A DNA stretch of 17,770 nt, taken from Burkholderiales bacterium (GTDB lineage Bacteria > Pseudomonadota > Gammaproteobacteria > Burkholderiales > Burkholderiaceae). The stretch is taken from positions 1 through 17,770 of the forward strand of contig CANBUA010000074.1 of NCBI GenBank assembly GCA_947372535.1, in the 5' to 3' direction. Of this stretch, positions 10,901-16,585 are shown piece by piece. The notes under the pieces were generated by a model. It had not been told where the DNA came from and did no database searches. It saw only the letters and a program-made list of their open reading frames with translations. A program made the translations under genes and the position numbers. Positions within the stretch are counted from its first letter, which is position 1, and each line of letters starts with the position of its first letter.

Positions 10901-11450
10901 CCGCTTCGGTGTCCACCGCGCGCGGCTCGACACCCGCCGGCGGCGCCATCGGCACCTCCAGCGAGACGGCCGGCCACTCGTGCACCCACAGGTCGGACGG
11001 CCTGGCCAACTCATGACCGGCCAGATCATTCAAGGCTTCGTACTGAGGAAACAACGCCAGCACGGACACCGTTTTGCCCGCCAGTCGGCGGCGGATCAAA
11101 TCCAGCAAGGCAAACGATGCCGATTCAATCGCCCGAACGCCCTCTTCATTGATCGACTGCGGACGCGTGACATAACGCTGCACCAGCGCTTCGCTGGCGC
11201 GCAGCAGCATGGCCCCGGCGGGCAGGCCCGCCAGCTCCAGCGCCCCCACACCCTGGTGGATCTGCTGGCGCGCCGAGCGCAGCACCGCCGGATCAAGCGC
11301 GTCCGTGTCGGAAAAACCCGTCACCGCCGCATCCTTGAGGCTGCGGTTGAGGGCCTTGTGGGCCGTCTCGAGCGATTTGCGGAGTTCCTCGTGAACCCAC
11401 GCCAGCGCGCTGAGGTCGTCCGACATCGTTGAAGCGTTGTGGCTGTCCAT
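4944..11450 (-). CDS. chpA: ChpA/PilL-type hybrid chemotaxis histidine kinase (2168 aa)
   Basis: A giant CheA-type kinase of the type IV pilus (Pil-Chp) system, comparable in size to P. aeruginosa ChpA. Order: FimL/Hpt-like N terminus (IHQGVGALELAG, H65); helical region with a degenerate Hpt (QSIKG, Gln508 at the His position); Hpt with HTLKG (H786); acidic linker with an 8-residue repeat (919-950); Hpt with HSLAG (H1136, Ala in place of Lys); second acidic linker; Hpt with HTFKG (H1407); dimerisation helices (from about 1552); HATPase with N box (N1745), DDGAG (D1786) and GRGIGMD (about 1835); CheW-like domain (about 1880-2020); receiver (D2046, D2047, phospho-acceptor D2090, K2142). It would phosphorylate PilG and PilH under control of PilJ and PilI. 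The start lies 9 bp after the pilJ stop without a clear ribosome binding site; M9 is an alternative start. Confidence 0.95.
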   Translation of the reverse strand: MDSHNASTMSDDLSALAWVHEELRKSLETAHKALNRSLKDAAVTGFSDTDALDPAVLRSARQQIHQGVGALELAGLPAGAMLLRASEALVQRYVTRPQSINEEGVRAIESASFALLDLIRRRLAGKTVSVLALFPQYEALNDLAGHELARPSDLWVHEWPAVSLEVPMAPPAGVEPRAVDTEAVSDFETALLRLLRGGQHSDAVPLVQLCGELAAGATARQAHRESATWVLAYGFLQALADERLPLSLHVKRVLSALLSQLRVLAKGQGLPSDRLAHELLFFCAQAASAPASSLGEPGHDSVLDRLRSAFKLSAHHPVDLTRPSLGRVDPAWVVQAVKRVGAAKEGWSSVAAGETLRLGGLSEQFSLVADSLSRLYPHGDELARALVRAADDVVHSGQAPAATLAMEVATSLLYLEASLDEGEFDQAHERDRIHRMAERIDAVAVGEAAEPLEPWMEALYRQVSDRNTIGSVVQELRTTLGACEKSIDQFFRDHENPLHLRDTHTQLQSIKGVLAVLGLDAAAHAVARMRADVDALLLPETNLEEAAHAGVHDRLASNLGAIGFLVDLLAVQPALAKSLFVFNEDTGILAPIMGRRSNAGDPQADPIEVMARPAEQVERVRTQEVAEILVESATRDDVDMATLSDELQHLANTPLVLDQPELAANVATAQAAMERAAGSQDDATQSQAREEVVAALTQFVNTVNEPAPVASALTEPMLLGVMQEPLLPGIPHQTSVATGLEEDDEMRGIFIEEAQEVLADAKASLDELTHQSDGLGALTTLRRAFHTLKGSSRMVGLNEFGEAAWAFEQLYNGWLASQKPASSDLIGLTAEALTHLDSWVTDVLAHADSNRSAQGLVAAATALREHGQRLPVVDQAVAITTESAHLEEAPGDVLDHITLDLGAGDIFREPAGQDKPPFSDTHPAGFSDTHPSGFADFDSPDFTDTHPSEPGALDELDLALDEAVLKPIDLSVPVLTQEASAEEAEHADLSELTLPLDLEDGLVVSTEPEADMSAESVIDLPDLQLDLRDEAEPIGLDEVLDAPVSAHADIDADTDLDADAHITASTEGVIPAADTTEPENVDDQIKVIGPLRISIPLFNIFLNEADEQSRRLSVLLSEWALECHRPVGDEAGALAHSLAGNSGAVGYTDLSSLARLLEHALIKSQLLGSGDADTAQLFNDAAEEVRRLLHQFAAGFLKVPAEELLSRLTDFEGMAAQRLEARSLGLDQSSRSHLRLVRPASAEEPGLDEPVGADVPADEAPPASDEPVAESTLLEAESAPALDAEPASDQAPILDAPAPQVVQEPQTETSFEEDTSATSPVPLGLPELRPLAPLPDLSKLSLSGQVEGTDLGDDADIDVHDAIDADLFPIFEEEALELLPQLSGDLRHWVAEPERRDWAEACMRSLHTFKGGARLAGAMRLGELAHRMESAIEQLSARQFLAAHDLEGVQARVDVLLEVFESLRGRDFSVTPVVSEPTLPSSAFADLLAQDAQFSPPSAQVLASMPETAQTGEGDGEAAAAPAVAPVDWHSLSGRFRRTAVAAALDPVNSAGSMVRVKPRLLDRLVNHAGEVSIARTRLSSQMQQMHGSVLDLTDNLERLRQQLRDIELQAETQLSTRLEAARASQQEFDPLEFDRYTRFQELTRMMAESVNDVATVQRGLIRNLETAEDQLAAQSRLTRDMQEDLLRTRMVEFDGLSDRLYRVVRQAAKETGKQVRLDIVGGQTEVDRGVLDRMTGAFEHLLRNCITHGIESPEQRQKLGKDPMGAIIVSVHQESNEVSLEFRDDGAGLDLDRIRAKAQATGLIKPDAQPTDEELSQLIFTAGFSTADAVTELAGRGIGMDVVRSDVAAMGGRIETATAKGEGTSFKLMLPLTTAVTKVVMVRCGDMIASIPTNLIELVRRVRQEELDQAYSSGSIGFGGAAIPFFWMGSLVQHSPRGVLEGRSIPLVIVKSAQQRVALHVDEVLGNQDVVVKNLGVQLSRVPGLAGMTLLASGAISLIYNPVALATFYGTQAHEWARRNPVGQAANESPALAAKPVAPLVLVVDDSLTVRRVTQRLLTREGYRVTLAKDGLDALEKLAEETPMVVLSDIEMPRMDGFDLVRNLRNDARWRHIPIVMITSRIAQKHRDYAMELGVDHYLGKPYSEEELLRLVVSYTREASAKDEVGV
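8601..8696 (-). repeat. Four 24-bp in-frame repeats in the chpA linker
   Basis: Four adjacent 24-bp units encode an 8-residue repeat at ChpA residues 919-950: SDTHPAGF, SDTHPSGF, ADFDSPDF and TDTHPSEP. The core GGATGCGTGTCSGWGAAA (plus strand) recurs at 8611, 8659 and 8683 (there beginning GGG), while the copy at 8635 has drifted. Phase is kept at exactly 24 bp, as expected from slippage duplication. It lies in an acidic, probably unstructured linker between phosphotransfer domains. Confidence 0.8.
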
Positions 11451-11459
11451 CAGTGTGAT

Positions 11460-13793
11460 TTAAGCAATCTTGAATCGAGACACCGACTGCTGGAGTTCAT
11501 CCGCAGTCCGGGACAGTTCACGCACCAGGTGCGCGGTCGAGCGGGTGCCATCGCCGGTCTGCTCGGTCACCGCAAAAATGTGCTGGATGTTGGTGACCAC
11601 CACGTTGGCCGATGCCGCTTCGCGCAGCGCCTGGGTCGAGATCTCTTGAATCAGCTCGGCCAGACGGCGTGACACGCGGTCAATGTCGTTCAGCGCGGTA
11701 CCGGCCGCATCGGACAGTCGGGCCCCTTCAACCACCTTCTGCGTGGAGCGCTCCATGGCGCCCACTGCATCTTGCGTGTCGGTTTGAATGGTGCGCACCA
11801 GGGCGGCAATCTGGCGCGTCGCGTCGGCCGAACGTTCGGCCAGGCGCTGCACTTCTTCGGCCACCACGGAGAAGCCTCGTCCCGCCTCACCGGCCGATGC
11901 CGCTTGAATGGCGGCGTTCAAGGCCAGCACATTGGTCTGCTCGGTAATGTCGGAAATCAGCTCGGTGATTTCACCGATCTCCTGCGACGATTCGCCCAGT
12001 CGCTTGATGCGCTTGGAGGTTTCCTGGATCTGCTCGCGGATGGTGTTCATGCCGCCGATGGCATCCTGCACGGCCTTCAGGCCCGTGTCGGCTGCGTCCA
12101 GCGATTGGCGGGCCACTTCAGCGGAGTGCTGGGCTTGTGCCGACACCTCGTTGATTCGGCCTGCCATGTTCAGCACGGACTCGCCGGTTTCGCGAATTTC
12201 TCTCAGCTGCTCATCAGACGCCGCCAGCAGTTCGGTCGAGGTCGATTCCACGTGACCCGTGGTCTCGGACACCCGCAGCACCGTGCCCTGAACCTGGGCC
12301 ACCAGCGTGCGCAGCTCTTCGACCGTGAAGTTGACCGAGTCGGCAATGGCACCGGTGATGTCCTCGGTCACAGTCGCTTGTTGCGTCAAGTCGCCTTCGG
12401 CCACGAGTTGCAGCTCGTTCATCAGCCGCAGAATGGCCGCCTGGTTGGCGTCGTTGACGCGCTTGGCTTCACGCTCCTGGCGCTCGGCTTCCTGGCGCTG
12501 GAATTCAGCGACCTGGGCACGATGGCGCTGTTCGGTGATGTACAGGCGCAGCAGGCCGTAACCGGCCGCACCAGCCAGGCCCAGGAAGACCAGCAGCAAG
12601 GCCACATTGACCCCGCCGATGCCAGCGCCGCCCGAGAGCTGGCGCTGCACCTGCTCCAGGCCCTTGCGCAAGGGTTCGCTGTCATCGACGATGCTGACCT
12701 GCGCATCACGCGCGGCCACCAGGCCTTGCAGGGTGCTCAAGATGTAGGTCGACTGACCGCGCATCTGATCGAACAATTTCAAGAGCGCATCGAGTTGCTC
12801 GCGCACTTCCGGGTCTTTGGTGCCCGGCAATTGCAATTCCTTGCTGCCGTTGGCCAGCCCTTCGGCCAGTTCCTTGAAGGCGTTCAAGTCTTTGCCTAGC
12901 AAGAACACGGCCTCCGTGGACACGCCTTCCACGGTCAGGAATTCATTGGCGGATTTACCGATCCGCTGCGTCAGCATCACCAACTGGTTCAGCGAGGTCA
13001 GCTCGGCGACCGAGACGCCGCCCTTTTCAATCTTGGTCGTGGCGATGCCTTCGGCCAGGTCCAGCAAGTCGGACGAGTGGCTGTTCACTTCGCGCAGCGA
13101 CTGGCTCACCTTGGTCAGGATCTCGCGCTGGCGCAACACGAAGTTGGCGTTCTTCTCGGCGCGATCAACCAGCGGGATCAGTGGCTTGAGCACTTCCTTG
13201 GCGCCACCGGGCACCTCGGCGATGCCCAAGGCCGAATCACCCTGGGCCAGGCCGTGCACATTGGACGCCAGCACCTTGGAGGACTCGGCCACTTCGCCGA
13301 AAGCCGCCGTGCGGCCAATCAGGGCCTGCGACACCGATTTGGCCAGACGTTGCGACTGCATCAGCGCCTGACCGGTGGCACCGGCCTGCGTGGCGCGCCG
13401 GTCGGCGGCATTGATGGCGAGGAAGGAGCTGATCACCAGGCCGATGGCACCCACGCCCACCGCACCGAACAGCAGGCGCTGCTGGCGCTCCAGGCTCAGA
13501 TGACCGATCAAAGGCAGGCCGGTCTTGGGCTCGGGCGGCAACTGGTCGCCGTGCAGGTCGACATCCGGACGCAGGCGCGTGTCGTTGTAGTCGGCCGGGA
13601 ACTCCGAAGGCGCTGCCTCGGAGATGATGGATTCGCCTTGGGTGATGCCACCGACGGTGTTGGTGGCCGACTGGGTGTCCACGGTCTGCGCACCGTCTGA
13701 TGTCACCATGCCTTCGGCGGCCAGTGCCTCGGGCTGGACCTCGTCCTCTTCACGAGACATGCCCAGTTCTTTGATACGGCTCAGAAAGCTCAT
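11460..13793 (-). CDS. pilJ: PilJ-type methyl-accepting chemotaxis receptor
   Basis: A 777-residue transmembrane receptor. Residues 1-107 are a long hydrophilic, acidic N-terminal segment. TM1 is at about 108-128, the periplasmic sensor region spans about 129-395, TM2 is at about 396-418, and a charged coiled coil and HAMP-like segment follow. The cytoplasmic signalling hairpin has [20 protein letters not shown] and [18 protein letters not shown] at about 618-655, which contacts CheA and CheW proteins. The periplasmic part looks like the PilJ ligand-binding type, and the gene sits directly between pilI and chpA. There is no obvious C-terminal CheR-docking pentapeptide; the protein ends in RFKIA. 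The ATG at 13793 has GGAG 9 nt upstream. Subcellular site: inner membrane, probably at the cell poles as in Pseudomonas (inference). Confidence 0.93.
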   Translation of the reverse strand: MSFLSRIKELGMSREEDEVQPEALAAEGMVTSDGAQTVDTQSATNTVGGITQGESIISEAAPSEFPADYNDTRLRPDVDLHGDQLPPEPKTGLPLIGHLSLERQQRLLFGAVGVGAIGLVISSFLAINAADRRATQAGATGQALMQSQRLAKSVSQALIGRTAAFGEVAESSKVLASNVHGLAQGDSALGIAEVPGGAKEVLKPLIPLVDRAEKNANFVLRQREILTKVSQSLREVNSHSSDLLDLAEGIATTKIEKGGVSVAELTSLNQLVMLTQRIGKSANEFLTVEGVSTEAVFLLGKDLNAFKELAEGLANGSKELQLPGTKDPEVREQLDALLKLFDQMRGQSTYILSTLQGLVAARDAQVSIVDDSEPLRKGLEQVQRQLSGGAGIGGVNVALLLVFLGLAGAAGYGLLRLYITEQRHRAQVAEFQRQEAERQEREAKRVNDANQAAILRLMNELQLVAEGDLTQQATVTEDITGAIADSVNFTVEELRTLVAQVQGTVLRVSETTGHVESTSTELLAASDEQLREIRETGESVLNMAGRINEVSAQAQHSAEVARQSLDAADTGLKAVQDAIGGMNTIREQIQETSKRIKRLGESSQEIGEITELISDITEQTNVLALNAAIQAASAGEAGRGFSVVAEEVQRLAERSADATRQIAALVRTIQTDTQDAVGAMERSTQKVVEGARLSDAAGTALNDIDRVSRRLAELIQEISTQALREAASANVVVTNIQHIFAVTEQTGDGTRSTAHLVRELSRTADELQQSVSRFKIA

Positions 13794-13842
13794 TGCGCAG
13801 TGCTCCAGTAATCTTCAAAACCCAAAAACAGCGGCCTGCACA

Positions 13843-14382
13843 TCAGGCGGCCACTTTCAGGAAGGCCTCATCAGAGGCCAATGCAGCCAGATCCAGTTCG
13901 AACCAGGAACGCCCTTGCGCATCCTTGAGTTCAGCCGAGACGAAATGCGGGCGCGGCCCCGTGCCGGCCTCAGGGGCTTGCGTCAACTCCGACGGGCGGC
14001 GCAAACCCGCCAGTCGGTCGATCAGCAAGGCCGTGTTGAGGTTCAGGCCGGCGTTGAACGCCACCAGGCGCCCGGCGTCCCGGCTCACGCCTTCGGGGCC
14101 GATCTGAACGCGGCGCGGCAGGCCAATGAAAGCGGCCAGGTCCACCACGCCATGCAGTTGCCCGCGCAGGTTGCCCACGCCCAGGAACCAGGGCTCGCTG
14201 TGCGGCACCGGCTGCAAAGCCACCAGCGAAAAAATCTCACCCGCCTGATCCAGCGGCAGCAGAAAACCGTGGCCCGATGCCTCGACGGCCAGCCAGTTCC
14301 GGGTGGGCGCGGTCTCGCGCACCAGCTTCAGGCGTTCGGCCAGCCGACTTTGCAGCTCCCTGAGGGCTTCCTTATTGGCCAT
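13843..14382 (-). CDS. pilI: PilI, CheW-like adaptor protein
   Basis: A 179-residue CheW-domain protein, about the length of P. aeruginosa PilI. It would link the receptor PilJ to the kinase ChpA. CheW-type features are the FLLPLDQAGEIFSL strand region, the LGVGNLRGQLHGVVDLAAFIG core (about 92-112), and the later LLIDRLAGLR segment. There is no catalytic domain. An AGG lies 7 nt before the ATG at 14382, and only 12 bp separate it from the pilH stop; pilJ follows after 49 bp. It is part of the pilG-pilH-pilI-pilJ-chpA series, the canonical Pil-Chp order. Confidence 0.9.
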   Translation of the reverse strand: MANKEALRELQSRLAERLKLVRETAPTRNWLAVEASGHGFLLPLDQAGEIFSLVALQPVPHSEPWFLGVGNLRGQLHGVVDLAAFIGLPRRVQIGPEGVSRDAGRLVAFNAGLNLNTALLIDRLAGLRRPSELTQAPEAGTGPRPHFVSAELKDAQGRSWFELDLAALASDEAFLKVAA

Positions 14383-14394
14383 GTCGCGCCTGCA

Positions 14395-14760
14395 TCACCC
14401 GAAGGCCCGGATCTTGGACAGCAGCTCGTCCGGGTTCACCGGCTTGACCACGTAATCCTTGGCGCCCTGGCGCAGGCCCCACACGCGGTCGGTTTCCTGA
14501 TTCTTGCTGGAGCAGATGATCACGGGGATGTCGGCATACAGCGGATCACGCGTGATTGCACGGGTGAGCTGGAAACCGTTCTGCCCGGGCATGACCACGT
14601 CCATCAGGATCAGGTCGATCTTGTCTTCCTGCAGGCGCTTGAGGGCATCTTCGCCGTTTTCGGCGGTGCGCACGAGGTAGCCGCGCTTGGTCAACAATTC
14701 GGAGAGCACGTGCAGCTCCGTCCGGGAGTCATCGACCAGCAAAATAGTCTGGATGGGCAT
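14395..14760 (-). CDS. pilH: PilH, CheY-like response regulator
   Basis: A stand-alone 121-residue receiver domain without an output domain. The acidic pocket is D10-D11, the phospho-acceptor is D54 in LMDVVMPG, the conserved Ser is in ICSSK (84-85), and K106 is in VVKPV. In Pseudomonas PilH acts with PilG as one of the two receivers downstream of ChpA and tunes pilus retraction. The second-receiver position in the operon and the GAKDYVVKPVNPDELL ending support PilH over PilG. A GAGGA ribosome binding site lies 9 nt before the ATG at 14760. Confidence 0.88.
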   Translation of the reverse strand: MPIQTILLVDDSRTELHVLSELLTKRGYLVRTAENGEDALKRLQEDKIDLILMDVVMPGQNGFQLTRAITRDPLYADIPVIICSSKNQETDRVWGLRQGAKDYVVKPVNPDELLSKIRAFG

Positions 14761-14804
14761 GGTGTGGTGTCCTCAACGCGTCGCGCGGTATTTCAGGGTG
14801 TTCA

Positions 14805-15224
14805 TCACAGGCCGCCTTCGGGCGGCGCGGCGGTGAACATGGCGACAGCCTGCAACAACTGGTCCTTGGTGAATGGTTTGGTCAGGTAGTCCTGCGAGCC
14901 GACCATGCGACCCCTTGCCTTGTCGAACAGCCCGTCCTTGGAGGACAGCATGATCACCGGCGTGCGGGCGAATTTTGGGTTGCGCTTGATGATGGCGCAG
15001 GTCTGATAGCCATCCAGACGCGGCATGAGGATGTCGCAGAACACGACGTTCGGCTCGTGGTCGTTGACCTTGGACAAGGCATCAAAGCCATCTTCAGCCA
15101 GCAAGACCTGGTAGCCGCCCTGCTTGAGAAAGATCTCAGCGCTGCGGCGGATGGTGTTGCTGTCATCGATGACCAAGACCTTGATCGCTGCCGGGCCCTC
15201 GTCCGGCTGGCCTGATTCGCTCAC
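14805..15224 (-). CDS. pilG: PilG, CheY-like response regulator (GTG start)
   Basis: A receiver-only protein of 139 residues when started at the GTG at 15224, close to the 135 residues of P. aeruginosa PilG. The acidic pair is D20-D21, the acceptor is D64 in FCDILMPRLDG, S94 is in MLSSKDG, and K117 is in LTKPF. The open frame extends upstream to an ATG at 15320, but that leader has no family similarity, runs into the rubredoxin gene and lacks a ribosome binding site. The GTG has AGAGGA at ideal spacing. PilG is the receiver that promotes pilus extension and links to cAMP signalling in Pseudomonas; whether this holds here is unknown. pilH follows after 44 bp. Confidence 0.9.
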   Translation of the reverse strand: MSESGQPDEGPAAIKVLVIDDSNTIRRSAEIFLKQGGYQVLLAEDGFDALSKVNDHEPNVVFCDILMPRLDGYQTCAIIKRNPKFARTPVIMLSSKDGLFDKARGRMVGSQDYLTKPFTKDQLLQAVAMFTAAPPEGGL

Positions 15225-15232
15225 GACGTCAT

Positions 15233-15238
15233 TCCTCT
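15233..15238 (-). promoter_or_regulatory. pilG: Ribosome binding site that fixes the pilG start
   Basis: AGAGGA on the minus strand is 8 nt before the GTG at 15224. An out-of-frame ATG at 15232 directly abuts this site, too close to be used well, and would encode only MTS before a stop. The spacing therefore selects the GTG. Confidence 0.7.
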
Positions 15239-15300
15239 TTGGACTGTCAGGAGGGCGCCATCCAGTGGCACCTGGCCGATGCGATCGCACACACGGCGAT

Positions 15301-15474
15301 TCACACCGGGACCATTTCAAAATCTTCCTTGCGCGCGCCGCATTCGGGACACACCCAGTTCATGGGCACATCTTCCCAACGCGTGCCAGGCGCGATACCC
15401 TCTTCGGGCAAGCCAGCGGCTTCGTCGTAAATCCATCCACAAATGAGACACATCCAGGTACGAGGGGCGTTCAC
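15301..15474 (-). CDS. Rubredoxin (57 aa)
   Basis: A small iron protein carrying a single Fe(Cys)4 site, used as a one-electron carrier. The two CxxC motifs are visible: C9-x-x-C12 in MCLICGWIYDEAAG and C42-x-x-C45 in WVCPECGARKEDFE, with the family aromatic and glycine positions around them. The GTG start at 15474 gives 57 residues; the next in-frame start, ATG at 15453, would leave only one residue before the first Cys and is less likely. There is no strong ribosome binding site. It lies 76 bp upstream of pilG on the same strand and directly downstream of a good promoter, so it may be the first gene of the chemotaxis transcript. Its redox partner is not in the window. Confidence 0.93.
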   Translation of the reverse strand: MNAPRTWMCLICGWIYDEAAGLPEEGIAPGTRWEDVPMNWVCPECGARKEDFEMVPV

Positions 15475-15494
15475 GTTTCACGAGCCAGCTTGAA

Positions 15495-15512
15495 TACAAT
15501 CGGATCATTGTA
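15495..15512. repeat. Inverted repeat TACAAT-N6-ATTGTA at a divergent promoter
   Basis: A perfect 6-bp inverted repeat with a 6-bp centre (CGGATC). The right arm is the -10 element of the minus-strand promoter and the left arm is a -10-like TACAAT pointing toward the thiD-like gene, although that side has no recognisable -35. It may be a symmetric pair of promoter elements, or a dyad bound by a regulator. Confidence 0.55.
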
Positions 15513-15534
15513 GCCACGCCGACCTACGCCACAA
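15507..15534 (-). promoter_or_regulatory. Probable sigma70 promoter for rubredoxin and the Pil-Chp unit
   Basis: On the minus strand TTGTGG (15529-15534) and TACAAT (15507-15512) are separated by 16 bp. The -10 matches consensus at five of six positions, and the -35 has the invariant TTG. The predicted transcript would start near 15500, about 25 nt before the rubredoxin GTG. It is the best-looking promoter I can find upstream of the 11.6-kb minus-strand unit. Confidence 0.5.
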
Positions 15535-15580
15535 CGCAGGGTTTCTCGGGCACTGCACCTCTCTCAAATCCTGCCTTCAG

Positions 15581-15602
15581 GGTGTTACAAGACAAGAACA
15601 CC
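15581..15602 (+). repeat. Small hairpin in the leader of the thiD-like gene
   Basis: GGTGTT (15581-15586) and AACACC (15597-15602) form a perfect 6-bp stem with a 10-nt loop in the 166-bp gap before the plus-strand ATG at 15641. There is no U-run, so it is not a typical terminator, and I do not see the conserved blocks of a TPP riboswitch. Apart from this hairpin and the promoter elements, nothing else is recognisable in the 15475-15640 gap. Confidence 0.3.
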
Positions 15603-15640
15603 TCCTGGCCCTTACACCTCGGAACTACGGCACACACCTC

Positions 15641-16585
15641 ATGGCGCCCAAGACTGAACTCCCACAAGACCCCGCCACGCCCGATGAAGAAGCCGGCTCT
15701 CCAGCCTGCGTGATGTGCTTCAACGTCAATGATCCCAGTGGTGCTTCGGGCATCGCCGCGGACATCACCACCATCTCCTCCATGGGTGCGCACGCCCTGC
15801 CCGTGATCACGGGCGTGCTGATCCGCGACACCGCCGAGGTGTTGGACAGCCACGACATCGACCCCGATGTCGTGGCCGAACAGGCCCGCGTGATCCTCGA
15901 AGACACGCCCATCAGTTCCTGGAAAGTAGGCTTTCTGGGCAGCGCCGAAGGCGTGAGCGCCGTGGCCGAAGTCCTGGCCGACTACCCGGACATCCCGCTG
16001 GTCGCCTACGTGACGAACGTGACCTGGCTCGACGAAGAGCGCCAGGTCTCGTACCAAGAGGCGTTCAAAGAGTTGATCCTGCCGGCCACCACGGTGCTGA
16101 CGGGTAACCACGCGACCTTGACAGACCTGCTCCTACCCGAGTGGGAATCCGAGCGCCCGCCCTCGGCGCGCGAGCTGGCCGTGGCGGCCAATGGCCTGGG
16201 CGTGCAGTTCGTGCTGGTCACCGGCATCCAATTGCCTGACCAGTTCATCGACAACGTGTTGGCGTCGCCCCAGGGCGCTCTGGCCGGCGAGCGCTTCGAG
16301 CGTTTCGAGGCCTCTTTCGTGGGTGCGGGCGAGACCCTGTCGGCCGCGCTGACCGCCATCCTGGCCACCACCGAAGCCGTCGACACTGCTGTCAGCGAGG
16401 CGCTGAGCTTTCTTGACCAGGCGCTGGATTCGGGCTTCCGCCCTGGCATGGGCGGCGTGATCCCCGACCGCTTCTTCTGGGCCATGCCGCCCGAGGAAGA
16501 AGGTGCCGAGGGCGTCACCACCGACGATGCAGGCAGCAGCATCGACGAGCCAACGACCACCATGACCCCGAGACATGTCCACTAA
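15641..16585 (+). CDS. thiD: ThiD-like kinase (ribokinase fold), divergent active site
   Basis: A 314-residue protein related to hydroxymethylpyrimidine / phosphomethylpyrimidine kinase (ThiD), which phosphorylates HMP for thiamine synthesis. The N-terminal [12 protein letters not shown] (30-41) matches the family DPSGGAGIQAD, and LVTGIQLPD and a [10 protein letters not shown] anion-hole segment (228-237) follow. Two differences stand out. The position normally Asp (or Cys in ThiD) in the G-x-G-D/C motif is Glu231, and the substrate-contacting QNT of classical ThiD reads RDT (62-64). It may therefore be a paralogue with another substrate or reduced activity. About 25 hydrophilic residues precede the core and about 50 residues of acidic, Thr-rich tail follow it. 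No strong ribosome binding site is seen. It overlaps hemL by 11 bp. Confidence 0.78.
   Translation: MAPKTELPQDPATPDEEAGSPACVMCFNVNDPSGASGIAADITTISSMGAHALPVITGVLIRDTAEVLDSHDIDPDVVAEQARVILEDTPISSWKVGFLGSAEGVSAVAEVLADYPDIPLVAYVTNVTWLDEERQVSYQEAFKELILPATTVLTGNHATLTDLLLPEWESERPPSARELAVAANGLGVQFVLVTGIQLPDQFIDNVLASPQGALAGERFERFEASFVGAGETLSAALTAILATTEAVDTAVSEALSFLDQALDSGFRPGMGGVIPDRFFWAMPPEEEGAEGVTTDDAGSSIDEPTTTMTPRHVH

Noticed and set aside
7878..11432. A 1184-codon open frame on the plus strand, opposite chpA
   Set aside because: Its product is an unstructured mix of His, Gln, Arg and Gly typical of the antisense of high-GC coding sequence. The opposite frame has clear Hpt and CheA domains.
15225..15320. 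32-residue N-terminal extension of PilG from the ATG at 15320
   Set aside because: No similarity to receivers, no ribosome binding site, and it overlaps the rubredoxin stop region, while the GTG at 15224 has a strong site.
15317..15517. 66-codon minus-strand frame across the rubredoxin gene
   Set aside because: It is in a different frame from the clear CxxC-containing rubredoxin and resembles nothing.
15515..15640. Possible TPP riboswitch upstream of the thiD-like gene
   Set aside because: None of the conserved TPP-aptamer blocks (such as CTGAGA or the CTGGATAATGCCAGCG-like segment) can be seen.
15524..16111. 195-codon minus-strand frame opposite the thiD-like gene
   Set aside because: An antisense shadow; the plus-strand frame has ribokinase-fold motifs.
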